This document shows, piece by piece, positions 27,270 through 36,636 of a stretch of DNA of 64,000 nt. Position numbers and translations under genes: made by a program. The DNA lies in NCBI RefSeq assembly GCF_007994075.1, contig NZ_VIWU01000001.1:7440001-7504000 (forward strand), given 5' to 3'. The DNA is from Pseudonocardia hierapolitana (GTDB lineage Bacteria > Actinomycetota > Actinomycetes > Mycobacteriales > Pseudonocardiaceae). Position 1 is the stretch's first letter. The number at the start of each line of letters is the position of its first letter. The notes below the pieces were generated by a model. The model did not search any database and was not told where the DNA came from. It was given only the letters and a program-made list of their open reading frames with translations.

Positions 27270-28901
27270 ATGGCCGGCTGGTGGCGTGACGCGGTGGTCT
27301 ACCAGGTCTACATCCGCAGCTTCGCCGACGGGAACGGCGACGGCGTGGGCGACATCGCCGGCATCCGTTCCCGCCTCGACCACCTGCGCGATCTCGGGAT
27401 CGACGCGCTGTGGATCAACCCGTGGTACCCGTCGCCCATGGCCGACGGCGGGTACGACGTGGCCGACTACCGCGCCGTCGAGCCGGTGTTCGGCACCGCC
27501 GAAGAGGCCTCGGCCATGATCGAGGAGGCACACGCCCACGGGCTGCGGGTGATCCTCGACATCGTCCCCAACCACACCTCCGATCGGCACGCCTGGTTCC
27601 GGGCCGCCCTCGCCGCCGCGCCGGGCTCACCGGAGCGGGCGCGGTACTGGTTCCGTCCCGGGCGCGGGGTCGACGGATCCGAGCCGCCGAACGACTGGCG
27701 CAGCGTCTTCGGCGGCCCCGCGTGGACCCGCGTGCCGGACGGCGAGTGGTACCTGCACCTGTTCGACTCCTCGCAGCCGGACCTGAACTGGGACCACGAG
27801 GAGGTGCGGGCGGAGTTCGAGCAGGTTCTGCGGTTCTGGTTCGACCGCGGGGTGGACGGCTTCCGCATCGACGTGGCGAACGGCCTGGTCAAACGGCCCG
27901 ACCTGCCCGACCTCGGTCCGCACGACGAGGAGGCGGTGCTGCTGCCCGCCGATCGCCCGGACCACCCGCACTGGGACCGCGACGGCGTGCACGAGATCTA
28001 CCGGGCGTGGCGGCGCGTCGCCGAGTCCTACCCCGAGCCGCCGGTGTTCGTCGCGGAGGCGTGGGTGCGCTCGCCCGAGCGGCTCGCCCGCTACCTGCGT
28101 CCCGACGAGCTGCACACGGCGTTCAACTTCGACTACCTGCGGGCGCCGTGGGACGCCGACGCGCTGCGGAAGGTCATCGACGAGTCGCTCGCCACCGTGG
28201 CCACGGTGGGCGCGCCGGCCACCTGGGTGCTGTCCAACCACGACGTGGTGCGGCACGTGTCCCGGCTCGGTCGCCCGCTCACCCCGGGCGCCTACTCGCT
28301 CGCCCACCTGCCGCCAGTGGACACGCTCGACCGGGAGCTGGGCACGCGGCGGGCCCGCGCGGCCGCACTGCTGATGCTCGCCCTGCCCGGGAGCGCGTAC
28401 GTCTACCAGGGCGACGAGCTCGGCCTGTGGGAGGTCGAGGATCTGCCCGACGAGGCGCGCCAGGACCCCACCTGGGAGCGGTCGGGCCGCACGGAGGTGG
28501 GCCGGGACGGGTGCCGCGTGCCGCTGCCGTGGTCCGGCACGAAGGCGCCGTTCGGCTTCAGCCCGGACGGCGCGAGCGCCGCGCCGTGGCTGCCACAGCC
28601 CGCCGACTTCGCCACTGTCACAGCAGAGGCACAGGACGGCGACCCGGCCTCGGTGCTCACGCTCTACCGGGACGCGCTGCGGCTGCGCCGCGAGCACCCC
28701 GCCCTCGGCGACGGCGAGCTCACCTGGCTCCCCGCCGAGCCGGGCGTGCTGGCGTTCTCCCGGGGCGGCCTCACCTGCGTCGTGAACTTCTCGCACGCGG
28801 CAGTGCCACTGCCCGACAACGCCGGTGTGCTGCTCGCGAGCGTCCCGCTCGACGGCGACGGGCTGCTCCCCGCGGACACGGCGGCCTGGCTGGCGGAGTG
28901 A
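27270..28901 (+). CDS. GH13 alpha-glucosidase
   Basis: A 543-residue cytoplasmic GH13 enzyme expected to hydrolyse alpha-glucosides. Catalytic residues are D201 in GVDGFRIDVANGL, E263 in FVAEAW and D325 in VLSNHDVVRH, with the region I motif LDIVPNHTSD near residue 97. The C-terminal beta-domain is complete. It differs from the first GH13 gene of the window in its loop lengths, so they are not recent duplicates. An ATG with a GGGGAG site starts it. It is divergent from tetR and seems to be monocistronic, converging on the nucleotidyltransferase gene. No transporter is adjacent, so substrate uptake must come from elsewhere. Confidence 0.93.
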   Translation: MAGWWRDAVVYQVYIRSFADGNGDGVGDIAGIRSRLDHLRDLGIDALWINPWYPSPMADGGYDVADYRAVEPVFGTAEEASAMIEEAHAHGLRVILDIVPNHTSDRHAWFRAALAAAPGSPERARYWFRPGRGVDGSEPPNDWRSVFGGPAWTRVPDGEWYLHLFDSSQPDLNWDHEEVRAEFEQVLRFWFDRGVDGFRIDVANGLVKRPDLPDLGPHDEEAVLLPADRPDHPHWDRDGVHEIYRAWRRVAESYPEPPVFVAEAWVRSPERLARYLRPDELHTAFNFDYLRAPWDADALRKVIDESLATVATVGAPATWVLSNHDVVRHVSRLGRPLTPGAYSLAHLPPVDTLDRELGTRRARAAALLMLALPGSAYVYQGDELGLWEVEDLPDEARQDPTWERSGRTEVGRDGCRVPLPWSGTKAPFGFSPDGASAAPWLPQPADFATVTAEAQDGDPASVLTLYRDALRLRREHPALGDGELTWLPAEPGVLAFSRGGLTCVVNFSHAAVPLPDNAGVLLASVPLDGDGLLPADTAAWLAE

Positions 28902-28908
28902 GAGGTGA

Positions 28909-29763
28909 TCAGCCGGCCGCGGTGGTGAGCCCGGCGACCTCGCCCCGGATCCGATGCGGCAGCAGTCCGGCCGGCGCGACCCCGTTGTCGGCGTTCTGCT
29001 CCCAGAGCATCCAGGGCCGGTCCCCCGCCGTGTAGGCCGCCTCGAGGGCGTGCCGTTCCTTCACCGTGTCGGCGGGCTGCCAGAACCCCCGGTGCCGGTA
29101 GGCCATCAGCCGGCCCTCCTTCGCCAGCGGACGGCACGCATCCATGATCAGGTCCCCGTTCGGGGGCAGGTAGTCGAAGACCTCCGGCCGCAGCACGAAG
29201 TAGCCGCCGTTCTCCCACAGCGGCATCTCCTGCAACGTGGTGATGCCGGCCACCCGGTCGTCCTCACCGATGTCCACGCAGTGGAACGCCGACTGCGGCG
29301 GCACCGCCAGCAGCGCACCCACCGCGTCCGAGCGCCGGAACCTGTCCACCATCGCGTTCAACGGCAGATCGGTGAGCACGTCGGCGTAGTTGGCCAGGAA
29401 CATCTCCTCGTCCTGGACGTGGCGACGCACCCGGCGCAGCCGCTCCCCGATCGGCGAGTCCAGCCCGGTGTGGACGAAGGTGATCGTCCAGTCCGAGATG
29501 TCGCTGCCCAGCAGGTGCACGTCCCCGTCGCGCAGCACGAAGTCGTTGGACGCCGTCTCGGAGTAGGTCAGGAAGAAATCCTTGATGTGGTGCGCCCCGT
29601 ACCCGAGGCACAGCACGAAGTCGGTGTGCCCGAAATGCGCGTAGTAGCGCATCACGTGCCAGATCAGCGGCCGTGGTCCCACCGGGTGCATCGGCTTGGG
29701 CAGATCGGACACCCCGTCCCGCATCCGCATCCCGAACCCACCGCAGAACAGCACGACCTTCAT
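28909..29763 (-). CDS. sugar-1-phosphate nucleotidyltransferase (glucose-1-P cytidylyltransferase-like)
   Basis: A 284-residue nucleotidyltransferase. The N-terminal GGFGMRMRDGVSDLPKPM is the nucleotide-binding loop with the lysine that contacts the sugar phosphate, and IWHVMRYYAHFGHTDFVLCLGY matches glucose-1-phosphate cytidylyl- or thymidylyltransferases. It would make NDP-glucose from NTP and glucose-1-phosphate, for cell-wall or exopolysaccharide sugars. No dehydratase or glycosyltransferase genes are beside it, so the final product is uncertain. The ATG has no strong ribosome-binding site. It converges on the GH13 gene, seven bases apart, and is separated from the upstream EamA gene by a hairpin. 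Confidence 0.87.
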   Translation of the reverse strand: MKVVLFCGGFGMRMRDGVSDLPKPMHPVGPRPLIWHVMRYYAHFGHTDFVLCLGYGAHHIKDFFLTYSETASNDFVLRDGDVHLLGSDISDWTITFVHTGLDSPIGERLRRVRRHVQDEEMFLANYADVLTDLPLNAMVDRFRRSDAVGALLAVPPQSAFHCVDIGEDDRVAGITTLQEMPLWENGGYFVLRPEVFDYLPPNGDLIMDACRPLAKEGRLMAYRHRGFWQPADTVKERHALEAAYTAGDRPWMLWEQNADNGVAPAGLLPHRIRGEVAGLTTAAG

Positions 29764-29798
29764 CCGTTGAACCCCACAACACCCGTCGTCGTCGTGAT

Positions 29799-29819
29799 GG
29801 GGCCTTCCCCTGAGGCCCC
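29799..29819 (-). terminator. hairpin after EamA gene
   Basis: GGGGCCT and AGGCCCC form a 7-bp stem with a 7-base loop, six bases past the EamA stop. No T-run follows. It probably separates the EamA and nucleotidyltransferase transcripts, both on the minus strand. Confidence 0.5.
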
Positions 29820-29824
29820 CTCGA

Positions 29825-30751
29825 TCACCCCATAGTGCCCGCAGACGGGATCTTCGGCTCGGCTTGCTGCTTCCCGTCCGGTCGTGTCCGCACCCCGAGC
29901 AGTAGCCCGCCGACGACCAGTGCCGTCCCGGCGCACACCGTGGGACCGGGCACGGGGCCACCGAGCAGCACGCCGACCGCGGCCGCGGCGACGGGTGCGA
30001 CGCCGGTCAACAGGCCCGCCAGTGCGGTTCCCAGCCGTCCGACCGCCGAGTACCAGAGGACGAACGCGACCGCGGTGAGGACGACCGCCAGGTACGCGAT
30101 CGCGGCGATGTGGGGGCCGCGCAGGGTCGTCGCCGCGCCGGGGCCCTCGGTGAGGGCCGCGAGCACGGTCAGCTGGGCCGTGGCGATCCAGCATGTGTGC
30201 ACCGACACACCCCAGGGTCCGTGCCGGCGCAGCACCGGCACGGCGAGGAGGGTGAACCCGACCTCGCACGCCAGCACCGTGGCCGCCCAGCCGAGCCCGG
30301 CGAGGTCGGTGCGGCCGCCGCTCTGCACGAGCGCCGCGCCCGCCGTCACGACCACCGCGGCGATCACCGCGCCCGGCGCGGGTCGGCCGCCCTCCAGGAG
30401 CGGGCCGACGAGCGCGAGCACCACCGGCACGCACGCCACGGCGACCCCCAGCGCCGCGGGCTCCGCGTGCTCCGAGCCGCGGACCAGCGCGACGTTGAAC
30501 AGCACGAGTCCGAGGGCGGCGACCCCGGAGAGCCACATCCACTCCGCCCCGCGCGGCAGACGGATCGGCACGCGGGCGGCCCGGGCCAGCGCGAGGAGCA
30601 GGAGCGAGGCCGCGGCGTAGCGGATCGCCTGGACGGTGAACAGCGGGGCGTCGGCGAGCACGCCGGACACGGCGACGCTGCCGCCGACGCTCGCCATCGC
30701 CACGGCGCCCATGGCGAGTGCGCCGGTGCGGGTCTCGGTTCGGATCGTCAT
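29825..30751 (-). CDS. EamA/DMT-family transporter
   Basis: A 308-residue membrane protein with ten hydrophobic segments made of two homologous EamA halves, as in RhaT/YdcZ-type metabolite exporters. The second half starts near residue 150 (LAGLGWAATVLACEVGF). Members often export amino acids or drugs; the substrate is unknown. The ATG (MTIRTET) is chosen because 26 upstream in-frame codons would lengthen the first helix abnormally. It is followed by a hairpin. The small membrane protein gene upstream on the same strand lies about 100 bp away and may be separate. Confidence 0.87.
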   Translation of the reverse strand: MTIRTETRTGALAMGAVAMASVGGSVAVSGVLADAPLFTVQAIRYAAASLLLLALARAARVPIRLPRGAEWMWLSGVAALGLVLFNVALVRGSEHAEPAALGVAVACVPVVLALVGPLLEGGRPAPGAVIAAVVVTAGAALVQSGGRTDLAGLGWAATVLACEVGFTLLAVPVLRRHGPWGVSVHTCWIATAQLTVLAALTEGPGAATTLRGPHIAAIAYLAVVLTAVAFVLWYSAVGRLGTALAGLLTGVAPVAAAAVGVLLGGPVPGPTVCAGTALVVGGLLLGVRTRPDGKQQAEPKIPSAGTMG

Positions 30752-30853
30752 GCCCCACAGCCTGACCCCCAATGGTCCTGCTGTGAGGTCCATTCCGGAC
30801 GTGCTCAGCGGTACCAATGCGGCTATCACTGCGCCGCCGGAGGCGCGGGGAGG

Positions 30854-31174
30854 TCAGAGCGGAAGCCGCTTGCGCAGCCGGCTGCTCCGCACGCTCAGGG
30901 CGTCCTGGCCCCTGCGCACGGCCCTCTCCAGCCCGGTGTTGCCGGCGATGAGCTTCGCCGCCTGGCCGTAGAGGCCCAGGGCGATCGCCCCGAGCGGAAT
31001 CCCCAGTGGCAGCAGCAGGACGGTGACGCACAGCAACGCCGCCACGATCAACAAGACCGTCGCCACCACGGACAGGACCAGCGCCAGCACCCCTCGCAGG
31101 ATGCCGGAAACGACGCCGACAACCGCCCCCAGAACACCCGACACGAGACCCGTCAGGCTCCCGACCAGCCCCAT
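30854..31174 (-). CDS. small membrane protein, hypothetical
   Basis: A 106-residue protein with two to three hydrophobic stretches (residues about 1-30 and 30-70; glycine- and valine-rich VSGVLGAVVGVVSGILRGVL) and a basic C-terminal tail ending RSSRLRKRLPL. I do not recognise a family function. The start used is an ATG with a GAGGAG site; a longer reading frame upstream of it has basic, non-hydrophobic residues and no ribosome-binding site. It lies between the EamA and aldose-1-epimerase genes on the same strand, with no overlap, so it is likely monocistronic. Confidence 0.65.
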   Translation of the reverse strand: MGLVGSLTGLVSGVLGAVVGVVSGILRGVLALVLSVVATVLLIVAALLCVTVLLLPLGIPLGAIALGLYGQAAKLIAGNTGLERAVRRGQDALSVRSSRLRKRLPL

Positions 31175-31298
31175 CGCCAGCTCCTCGACTCGCACGAACG
31201 GAACCACCGCGCATGCCCCGTCGGGAACATCGCCAAACGGCTGCATCCGGCGGCGTCCGTTGCGCCGTTCGACCACCGGCGCTGGCCAGTACGCCCGG

Positions 31299-32288
31299 CT
31301 ACGCGGTCCCGAACGTGAAGACCATCCGGGACCGGTACTCCTCGCCCGGCCGCAGGACGGTGGACGGGTAGTCCGGGTGGTTCGGCGCGTCCGGGAAGCC
31401 CTGGGCCTCCAGGCAGAAGGCGTCGGTCTGCCGGGCCGTGCTGCCGTCGCGCAGCACGAGCGACCCGTTCAGCATGTTGCCCGTGTAGAACTGCACGCTC
31501 GGCTGGTCGGTGCGCAGCTGCAGGGTCCGGCCCGTGCGCGGCTCCACCACGCGGGCGGCGGCGCGCAGCTCGCCCGGGCTGTCGTCGATCACGTAGGCGT
31601 GATCGTGCCCGTGCACGGCGGCGAGCTGCGGGTGGCCGTCCCGGATCCGGGCACCGAGACGCGCTGGGGAGCGGAAGTCCAGGGGTGTGCCGTCCACCGG
31701 GATCGGCGGGCCCGTCGGCAGCGAGTCGCCGTCGACGGGCAGGACGTGGCCTGCGTGCAGCTGCACCTCGTGGTCCTCGGCGCTGCCGCCGCCCGCCAGG
31801 TTCCAGTAGGCGTGGTTGGTCAGGTTCACCACGGTCGGCTTGTCCGTGGTAGCCGTGTGTTCGATGGAGAGCTCCGGGCCGTCCACGGTGTAGGTGACGG
31901 TGGCGGCGAGCGTGCCGGGGAAGCCGTTGTCGCCGTCCGGGCTGGTGTGCCGCAGGGTCACCGACGAGCCGTCCGGCCCGTCGGTCGACCACTCCTTCGA
32001 CTCGAAGCCGCCCGGCCCGCCGTGCAGGGCGTTCTCCCCCTCGTTCGGCGGGATCCGGTACTCGGCCCCGTCGAGCGTGAACCGGGCGCCTGCGATCCGG
32101 TTGGCGTAGCGGCCCACGCAGGCGCCGAGGTAGCCGGGGTCGCGCCGGTACGCGTCGAGGTCGGCGAGGCCGAGGGTGATGTCGGCCCACGTCCCGTCGC
32201 GGTCGGGGGTGCGGACCGACACGATCCGCGCCCCGTACGTGATCACGCCGACCTCGAGCGCGCTGCTCCGCAGCCAGATGACGTCCAT
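31299..32288 (-). CDS. galM: aldose 1-epimerase, arabinose operon
   Basis: A 329-residue aldose 1-epimerase (mutarotase) that interconverts alpha and beta anomers, here probably of L-arabinose. The family pattern is clear: N-terminal GRYANRIAGARF (substrate arginine), NLTNHAYWNLAG with the catalytic histidine, and a later acidic residue in FCLEAQGFPDAPNH (catalytic glutamate). It is the last gene of an araB-araD-araA-galM operon; 11 bp separate it from araA. ATG start. Mutarotase supplies the anomer used by the isomerase. Sugar specificity is inferred from the operon. Confidence 0.9.
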   Translation of the reverse strand: MDVIWLRSSALEVGVITYGARIVSVRTPDRDGTWADITLGLADLDAYRRDPGYLGACVGRYANRIAGARFTLDGAEYRIPPNEGENALHGGPGGFESKEWSTDGPDGSSVTLRHTSPDGDNGFPGTLAATVTYTVDGPELSIEHTATTDKPTVVNLTNHAYWNLAGGGSAEDHEVQLHAGHVLPVDGDSLPTGPPIPVDGTPLDFRSPARLGARIRDGHPQLAAVHGHDHAYVIDDSPGELRAAARVVEPRTGRTLQLRTDQPSVQFYTGNMLNGSLVLRDGSTARQTDAFCLEAQGFPDAPNHPDYPSTVLRPGEEYRSRMVFTFGTA

Positions 32289-32299
32289 GGGTGCCTTGT

Positions 32300-33787
32300 C
32301 TACAGGGCGCCGGCGAGCCGGTAGTACGCCTGGTTCCACCGCAGCTCCTGCTGGAACCGGCGCACCTGCGTGTCGGCGTCGATCACGACGAGCTCGGTGC
32401 GGGCGAACTCGGCGAGGTCGGCAACCTCCTCGGTGGACAGGGCCGTGGACAGCACCGTGTGGTGCGGGCCGCCCGCCATGATCCACGTCTCCGCGGAGGT
32501 GGCGAGGTCGGGTCGGGGCTCCCAGACCGCGCGGGCGACGGGCAGCTTCGGCAGCGGCTCGTCGGCCTCGACGACGTCGATCTCGTTGAGCACGAGCCGG
32601 AACCGGTCGCCCATGTCGGACATGCCGACGACGATCGCCTCGCCGGGCGCGGCGTCGAACACCATGCGGACCGGGTCCTCGCGGTTTCCGATGCCGAGCG
32701 GGTGGATCTCCACCCGCGGGGTGGCGGCCGCGATCGTCGGGCACACCTCGAGCATGTGCGCGCCGAGCACCTTCGGCGTGCCCGGGCCCAGGTGGTAGGT
32801 GTAGTCCTCCATGAACGAGGTGCCGCCGGGCAGTCCCTCGGCGGCGACCTTCAGCGTGCGCAGCAGCGTGGCGGTCTTCCAGTCGCCCTCGCCCGCGAAG
32901 CCGTAGCCCTCGGCCATCAGGCGCTGCACGGCGAGCCCTGGCAGCTGGCGCAGGGCGCCGAGGTCCTCGAAGTTGGTGGTGAAGGCTCTCGCGCCGGCCT
33001 TGTCCAGCAGGGCGCGCAGGCCCAGCTCGATCCGGGCGCCGTAGCGCAGGGACTCGTGCCGCTCGCCGCCCCGGCGCAGCTCCGGCACCACGTCGTAGCG
33101 CTCTTCGTACTCCCCGACGAGGCGGTCGACCTCGGCGTCGAGGCTCGCGTGCACGGCGTCGGCGAGGTCGGTGACCGCGTAGCCGTTGACGGTGACGCCC
33201 CAGCGCCACTGCGCCTCGGTGCGGTCGCCTTCGGTGACGGCGACGTCGCGCATGGTGTCGCCGAAGCGGGCGAGCTTCAGCGTGCGGACCTCGGCCCATC
33301 CCCGCGCCGCACGCGTCCAGGCCGCGATCTTGCCCTGCACGCCCGGGTCCGAGACGTGCCCGGCGACGATCTTGCGGATCACCCCGAGCCGCGCCTGGAT
33401 GTACCCGAACTCCCGGTCGCCGTGGGCGGCCTGGTTCAGGTTCATGAAGTCCATGTCGATCGTCGACCACGGCAGCGCCTGGTTGGCCTGCGTGTGCAGG
33501 TGCAGCAGCGGCTTCTGCAGCGCGTCGAGGCCGTGGATCCACATCCGGGCGGGCGAGAACGTGTGCATCCACGCGATCACGCCGATGCAGGACGGGTCGG
33601 CGTTCGCCGCCAGCATCGTGCGGTGGATGCCCTCCGAGTCGGTGAGCACCGGCTTCCAGGCGAGGTCGACGGGCAGCGCCTCGCCGAGCTCCTTCGCGAT
33701 CTCCTGGGACTGCTGCGCGACCTGCTGCAGCGTCTCCTCGCCGTAGAGCCCCTGGCTGCCGGTGAGGAACCACACCGATCCGGTCAC
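32300..33787 (-). CDS. araA: L-arabinose isomerase
   Basis: A 495-residue L-arabinose isomerase, converting L-arabinose to L-ribulose, the first step of arabinose breakdown, in the cytoplasm with Mn2+. Family landmarks include [18 protein letters not shown] at the N-terminus, [15 protein letters not shown], and the metal-binding [18 protein letters not shown] region. Length equals the family norm. Its GTG start overlaps the stop of araD (GTGA), so the genes are translationally coupled. The order araB-araD-araA is typical of Gram-positive arabinose operons. Expected to be induced by arabinose through the LacI-type operator before araB. Confidence 0.96.
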   Translation of the reverse strand: MTGSVWFLTGSQGLYGEETLQQVAQQSQEIAKELGEALPVDLAWKPVLTDSEGIHRTMLAANADPSCIGVIAWMHTFSPARMWIHGLDALQKPLLHLHTQANQALPWSTIDMDFMNLNQAAHGDREFGYIQARLGVIRKIVAGHVSDPGVQGKIAAWTRAARGWAEVRTLKLARFGDTMRDVAVTEGDRTEAQWRWGVTVNGYAVTDLADAVHASLDAEVDRLVGEYEERYDVVPELRRGGERHESLRYGARIELGLRALLDKAGARAFTTNFEDLGALRQLPGLAVQRLMAEGYGFAGEGDWKTATLLRTLKVAAEGLPGGTSFMEDYTYHLGPGTPKVLGAHMLEVCPTIAAATPRVEIHPLGIGNREDPVRMVFDAAPGEAIVVGMSDMGDRFRLVLNEIDVVEADEPLPKLPVARAVWEPRPDLATSAETWIMAGGPHHTVLSTALSTEEVADLAEFARTELVVIDADTQVRRFQQELRWNQAYYRLAGAL

Positions 33788-34476
33788 TTGGAGTCCCCCT
33801 GCTGGCCGTAGACGTTCTGGTAGCGGTCGTAGAGCGCGTCGACGTCGTCCTGCGGGATCGGGACGAGCGGCCCCATCTGGCGGGCGATGAACGTCGAGCG
33901 GGCGACGTCCTCGCACATCACGGCCGCCTTGACCGCGGCCTTCGGGTCCGGGCCGATCGAGAACACGCCGTGGTTCTTCATGATCACCGCGCGAGAGCGG
34001 TGGCCGGTGAGGGTGTCCACGATGCCGCGGCCGATGGCGTCGTCGCCGATGCGGGCGAACGGGCCGAGCGGGATCGGGCCGCCGAACTCGTCGGCCATCG
34101 CCGTCAGGACGCACGGGATCGGCTCGCCCAGCGCGGCCCACGCGCTCGCGTAGCCGGAGTGGGTGTGCACGACGCCGCCCACCTCGGGCATGTGGCGGTA
34201 GACGTGCGCGTGCGCCTCGGTGTCGCTGGAGGGGGAGTAGTCGCCCTCGACGAGCTTGCCGTCCAGGTCGCAGACCACCATCCGGTCGGCGGACAGGTCG
34301 TCGTAGGACACCCCGCTGGGCTTGATCACCATCAGGTCGTGCCCGGGCACCCGGCCCGAGACGTTGCCGGCCGTCCAGACGACGAGGCCGTAGCGCACCA
34401 GCTCGGCGTGCAGGGCGGCGACGCGCTCGCGCAGGTCGTCGACCGCTGCCTTGGCGGACTCGGGAATCGCGGTCAC
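33784..34476 (-). CDS. araD: L-ribulose-5-phosphate 4-epimerase
   Basis: A 230-residue class-II aldolase-type epimerase that turns L-ribulose-5-phosphate into D-xylulose-5-phosphate, the last committed step of the arabinose pathway, feeding the pentose phosphate pathway. Zinc ligands are in [20 protein letters not shown], and the N-terminal [11 protein letters not shown] and [11 protein letters not shown] loops bind phosphate. GTG start, overlapping the araB stop (GTGA). The Zn-binding and phosphate residues are complete, so the protein should be active. Length is normal for the family. Confidence 0.95.
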   Translation of the reverse strand: MTAIPESAKAAVDDLRERVAALHAELVRYGLVVWTAGNVSGRVPGHDLMVIKPSGVSYDDLSADRMVVCDLDGKLVEGDYSPSSDTEAHAHVYRHMPEVGGVVHTHSGYASAWAALGEPIPCVLTAMADEFGGPIPLGPFARIGDDAIGRGIVDTLTGHRSRAVIMKNHGVFSIGPDPKAAVKAAVMCEDVARSTFIARQMGPLVPIPQDDVDALYDRYQNVYGQQGDSK

Positions 34477-36161
34477 TTGCCGTTCACCGCCGCCCGGCGG
34501 ATCGCGCGCAACCGGTGCAGTACATCGTTCTCTCCTCGTCCGAAGTAGTCGTGCAGGCGCTGGTACTCGGCGTAGAGCGCGTCGTAGGCGCCGGCGCGCT
34601 CCGGGTCGGGGGTGTAGGCGCCCCGGTTGACTCCGCCCATCGCGGCAGCGGCGGAACGCACGTCGGGGTAGGCGCCTGCGGCGACCGCGGCGTGGATGGC
34701 GGCGCCGAGGGCGGGGCCCTGCTCGGAGACGATCGTCGACAGCGGCATGTTGCAGACGTCGGCGTAGAGCTGCATGAGGAACTTGTTCTTCAGCAGACCG
34801 CCTGCCACCACCAGCTCCCGCACCGGCACGCCCGCAGCCTCGAAGGACTCGATGATCGTGCGGGTGCCGAACGCAGTGGCTTCCAGGAGGGCCCGGTAGG
34901 TGTGCTCGGGCCGCGTGGCGAGCGTCTGTCCGACGATCACGCCGGAGAGCTCGTGGTCGACGAGCACCGAGCGGTTGCCCGAGTGCCAGTCGAGCGCGAC
35001 GAGCCCGTGCTCGCCGACCTCCTGCTCGGCCGCCAGCTCGGTGAGCAGCGTGTGGATGTCGATCCCGCGCTCCGCCGCGCGCTGGTGGTACTCCGGCGGC
35101 ACCGACGTCTCGACGAACCAGCCGAAGATGTCGCCGACGCCGCTCTGGCCTGCCTCGTAGCCCCACATGCCCGTGATCACGCCGCCGTCGACCACCCCGC
35201 ACATGCCCGGCACCTCGCCGAGGCGGTCGGAGACCATCACGTGGCAGGTGGACGTGCCCATGATCGCGACCATCTGGCCGGGGTCGAGGGCCTGCGCGGC
35301 CGGCACCGTGGCGTGGGCGTCGAGGTTGCCGACCGCGACCGCGATGCCCTCCGGCAGACCGGTCCAGGCGGCGGCCTCGGCCGTGAGTACGCCTGCGCGG
35401 TCGCCGAGCTGGGCGATGGGGTGTTCGAGCTTGTCGGTGACGAAGTCGGCGAAGTCCGGGTTCAGCGCGGCGAGGTACTCGCGGTCGGGGTGGTGCCCGT
35501 CCTGGTAGATGCCCTTGTAGCCGACGACGCAGGCGTTGCGGACGTAGGTGCCGGACAGCTTCCAGATGATCCAGTCGGCCGCCTCGACCCAGCGCTCGGT
35601 GCGCGCGTAGATCTCCGGGTCCTCCTCGAGGAGCTGCAGCGCCTTGGCGAACTCCCACTCGCTGGAGATGCGGCCGCCGTAGCGGGCCAGCCACGCCTCG
35701 CCCCGCTCCTCGGCGACCTCGTTGATCCGGTCGGCCTGGCCCTGCGCGGCGTGGTGCTTCCAGAGCTTCGGGTAGGCGTGCGGGCGTTCGGCGAACTCGG
35801 GCAGCTCGCACAGCGGGGTGCCGTCGGTGAGCGTCGGCAACACCGTCGACGCGGTGAAGTCGGTGGCGATGCCGATCACGTCGCGCGGGTCGACGCCCGC
35901 GGCGGCGACGGCCTTCGGCACGGCGACCTTCAGCACCTCGATCCAGTCGCCCGGCATCTGCAGCGCCCAGTCCGGGGGGAGCTGGGCACCGGTGGCCGGC
36001 AGCGTGTGGTCGACGACCCCGTGGGGGTAGGGGTGCACGGCACTCGCCAGTTCGGCGCCGTCGGACACACGCACGACGACGGCGCGCCCGGACAGCGTGC
36101 CGAAGTCGATGCCGACGGTGACGGCGCCCTGGGGGCTGTGCGGACTCGGCACGGTGTTCAC
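34473..36161 (-). CDS. araB: ribulokinase
   Basis: A 562-residue FGGY-family kinase that phosphorylates L-ribulose with ATP. The N-terminal ATP-binding [21 protein letters not shown] and the C-terminal [20 protein letters not shown] (FGGY adenine region) are complete. It is the first gene of the arabinose operon; an ATG with GGGAG upstream begins 15 bases from a LacI-type operator. Coupled to araD by a GTGA overlap. Together with araD, araA and galM it gives a full conversion of L-arabinose to xylulose-5-phosphate; no arabinose importer is found in the window. Confidence 0.95.
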   Translation of the reverse strand: MNTVPSPHSPQGAVTVGIDFGTLSGRAVVVRVSDGAELASAVHPYPHGVVDHTLPATGAQLPPDWALQMPGDWIEVLKVAVPKAVAAAGVDPRDVIGIATDFTASTVLPTLTDGTPLCELPEFAERPHAYPKLWKHHAAQGQADRINEVAEERGEAWLARYGGRISSEWEFAKALQLLEEDPEIYARTERWVEAADWIIWKLSGTYVRNACVVGYKGIYQDGHHPDREYLAALNPDFADFVTDKLEHPIAQLGDRAGVLTAEAAAWTGLPEGIAVAVGNLDAHATVPAAQALDPGQMVAIMGTSTCHVMVSDRLGEVPGMCGVVDGGVITGMWGYEAGQSGVGDIFGWFVETSVPPEYHQRAAERGIDIHTLLTELAAEQEVGEHGLVALDWHSGNRSVLVDHELSGVIVGQTLATRPEHTYRALLEATAFGTRTIIESFEAAGVPVRELVVAGGLLKNKFLMQLYADVCNMPLSTIVSEQGPALGAAIHAAVAAGAYPDVRSAAAAMGGVNRGAYTPDPERAGAYDALYAEYQRLHDYFGRGENDVLHRLRAIRRAAVNGK

Positions 36162-36176
36162 TCCCGTCGAACGGCG

Positions 36177-36192
36177 TTGTTAGCGCTCACAA
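36177..36192. promoter_or_regulatory. LacI-type operator upstream of araB
   Basis: TTGTTAGCGCTCACAA is a 16-bp palindrome with one mismatch between the half-sites and a central GCGC, the form bound by LacI-family sugar repressors. It lies 16-31 bp upstream of the araB start. The LacI gene two kilobases upstream is the obvious candidate repressor. Confidence 0.65.
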
Positions 36193-36404
36193 TCGGGGGC
36201 GGGTGGGGGGCTTGTCAAGACGCCACGCGAACTCCTCTGACATCCCAGGTCGCGGGCTCGGGCGCGGCGGCCGGATGCACCGCTTCGTCCGCCGGCGCGA
36301 CCGGTCGACGGGGCGCGGGCGGGGAGTGGGTGCCTGGGCGGAAGCGGGGTGCGTGGCCGGCGCTCCTCACGCGCGCCGTGTCCGCCGGCGCGCCCGATCT
36401 CGCT

Positions 36405-36476
36405 GCGCGCTACCCGTCGAGCGAGTGCGTCAGCGGGGGCGGGGTGCGTGAGCGCAGAAGTGGTGCGTGGGCGACC
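36405..36476. repeat. repeat unit B (72 nt)
   Basis: It starts GCGCGCTACCCGTCGAGC and ends GTGGGCGACC. It aligns without gaps to the unit at 36538-36609, with about 64 of 72 positions identical. Confidence 0.7.
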
Positions 36477-36537
36477 TGGCGACGCGCCGGATGGAGGGCT
36501 GGCGCGCCCCGTGTCGGTCCGCGCCACCCGTCCCGGT

Positions 36538-36609
36538 ACGCGCTACGCGTCGAGCGAGTGCGTCGGCGGAGACGCGGTGCGTGAGCGCAGAAGGGGTGCG
36601 TGGGCGTCC
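36538..36609. repeat. repeat unit C (72 nt)
   Basis: Direct repeat of unit B, 133 bp downstream. Shared core: CGTCGAGCGAGTGCGTC, then GGTGCGTGAGCGCAGAAG. The spacer between B and C is not repeated, so this is not a CRISPR-like array. Confidence 0.7.
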
Positions 36610-36636
36610 AGTCGCGCGCCGGACGAGCGGCCGGCG

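Larger units (their letters stand above)
36193..36636. repeat. noncoding region with degenerate repeat family
   Basis: This 444-bp stretch has no convincing gene. It holds four units of a degenerate repeat whose core reads GCGCTACCCGTCGACGGGGCG, followed by G-rich text ending GGTGCGTGAGCGCAG or a variant. Units start near 36295, 36405, 36538 and 36630, the second and third being 72 nt long and most alike. The last unit runs into the end of the AbiEi-like gene. More units lie at 37.7-38.0 kb. Function is unknown; they could be extragenic elements or remains of a mobile sequence. Confidence 0.6.

Noticed and set aside
36180..36527. 115-residue minus-strand frame in the repeat region
   Set aside because: Low-complexity, composed of repeat units, no start signal or family.
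36405..36609. Possible CRISPR array
   Set aside because: Only two close copies 72 nt long, no regular spacer length and no cas genes.
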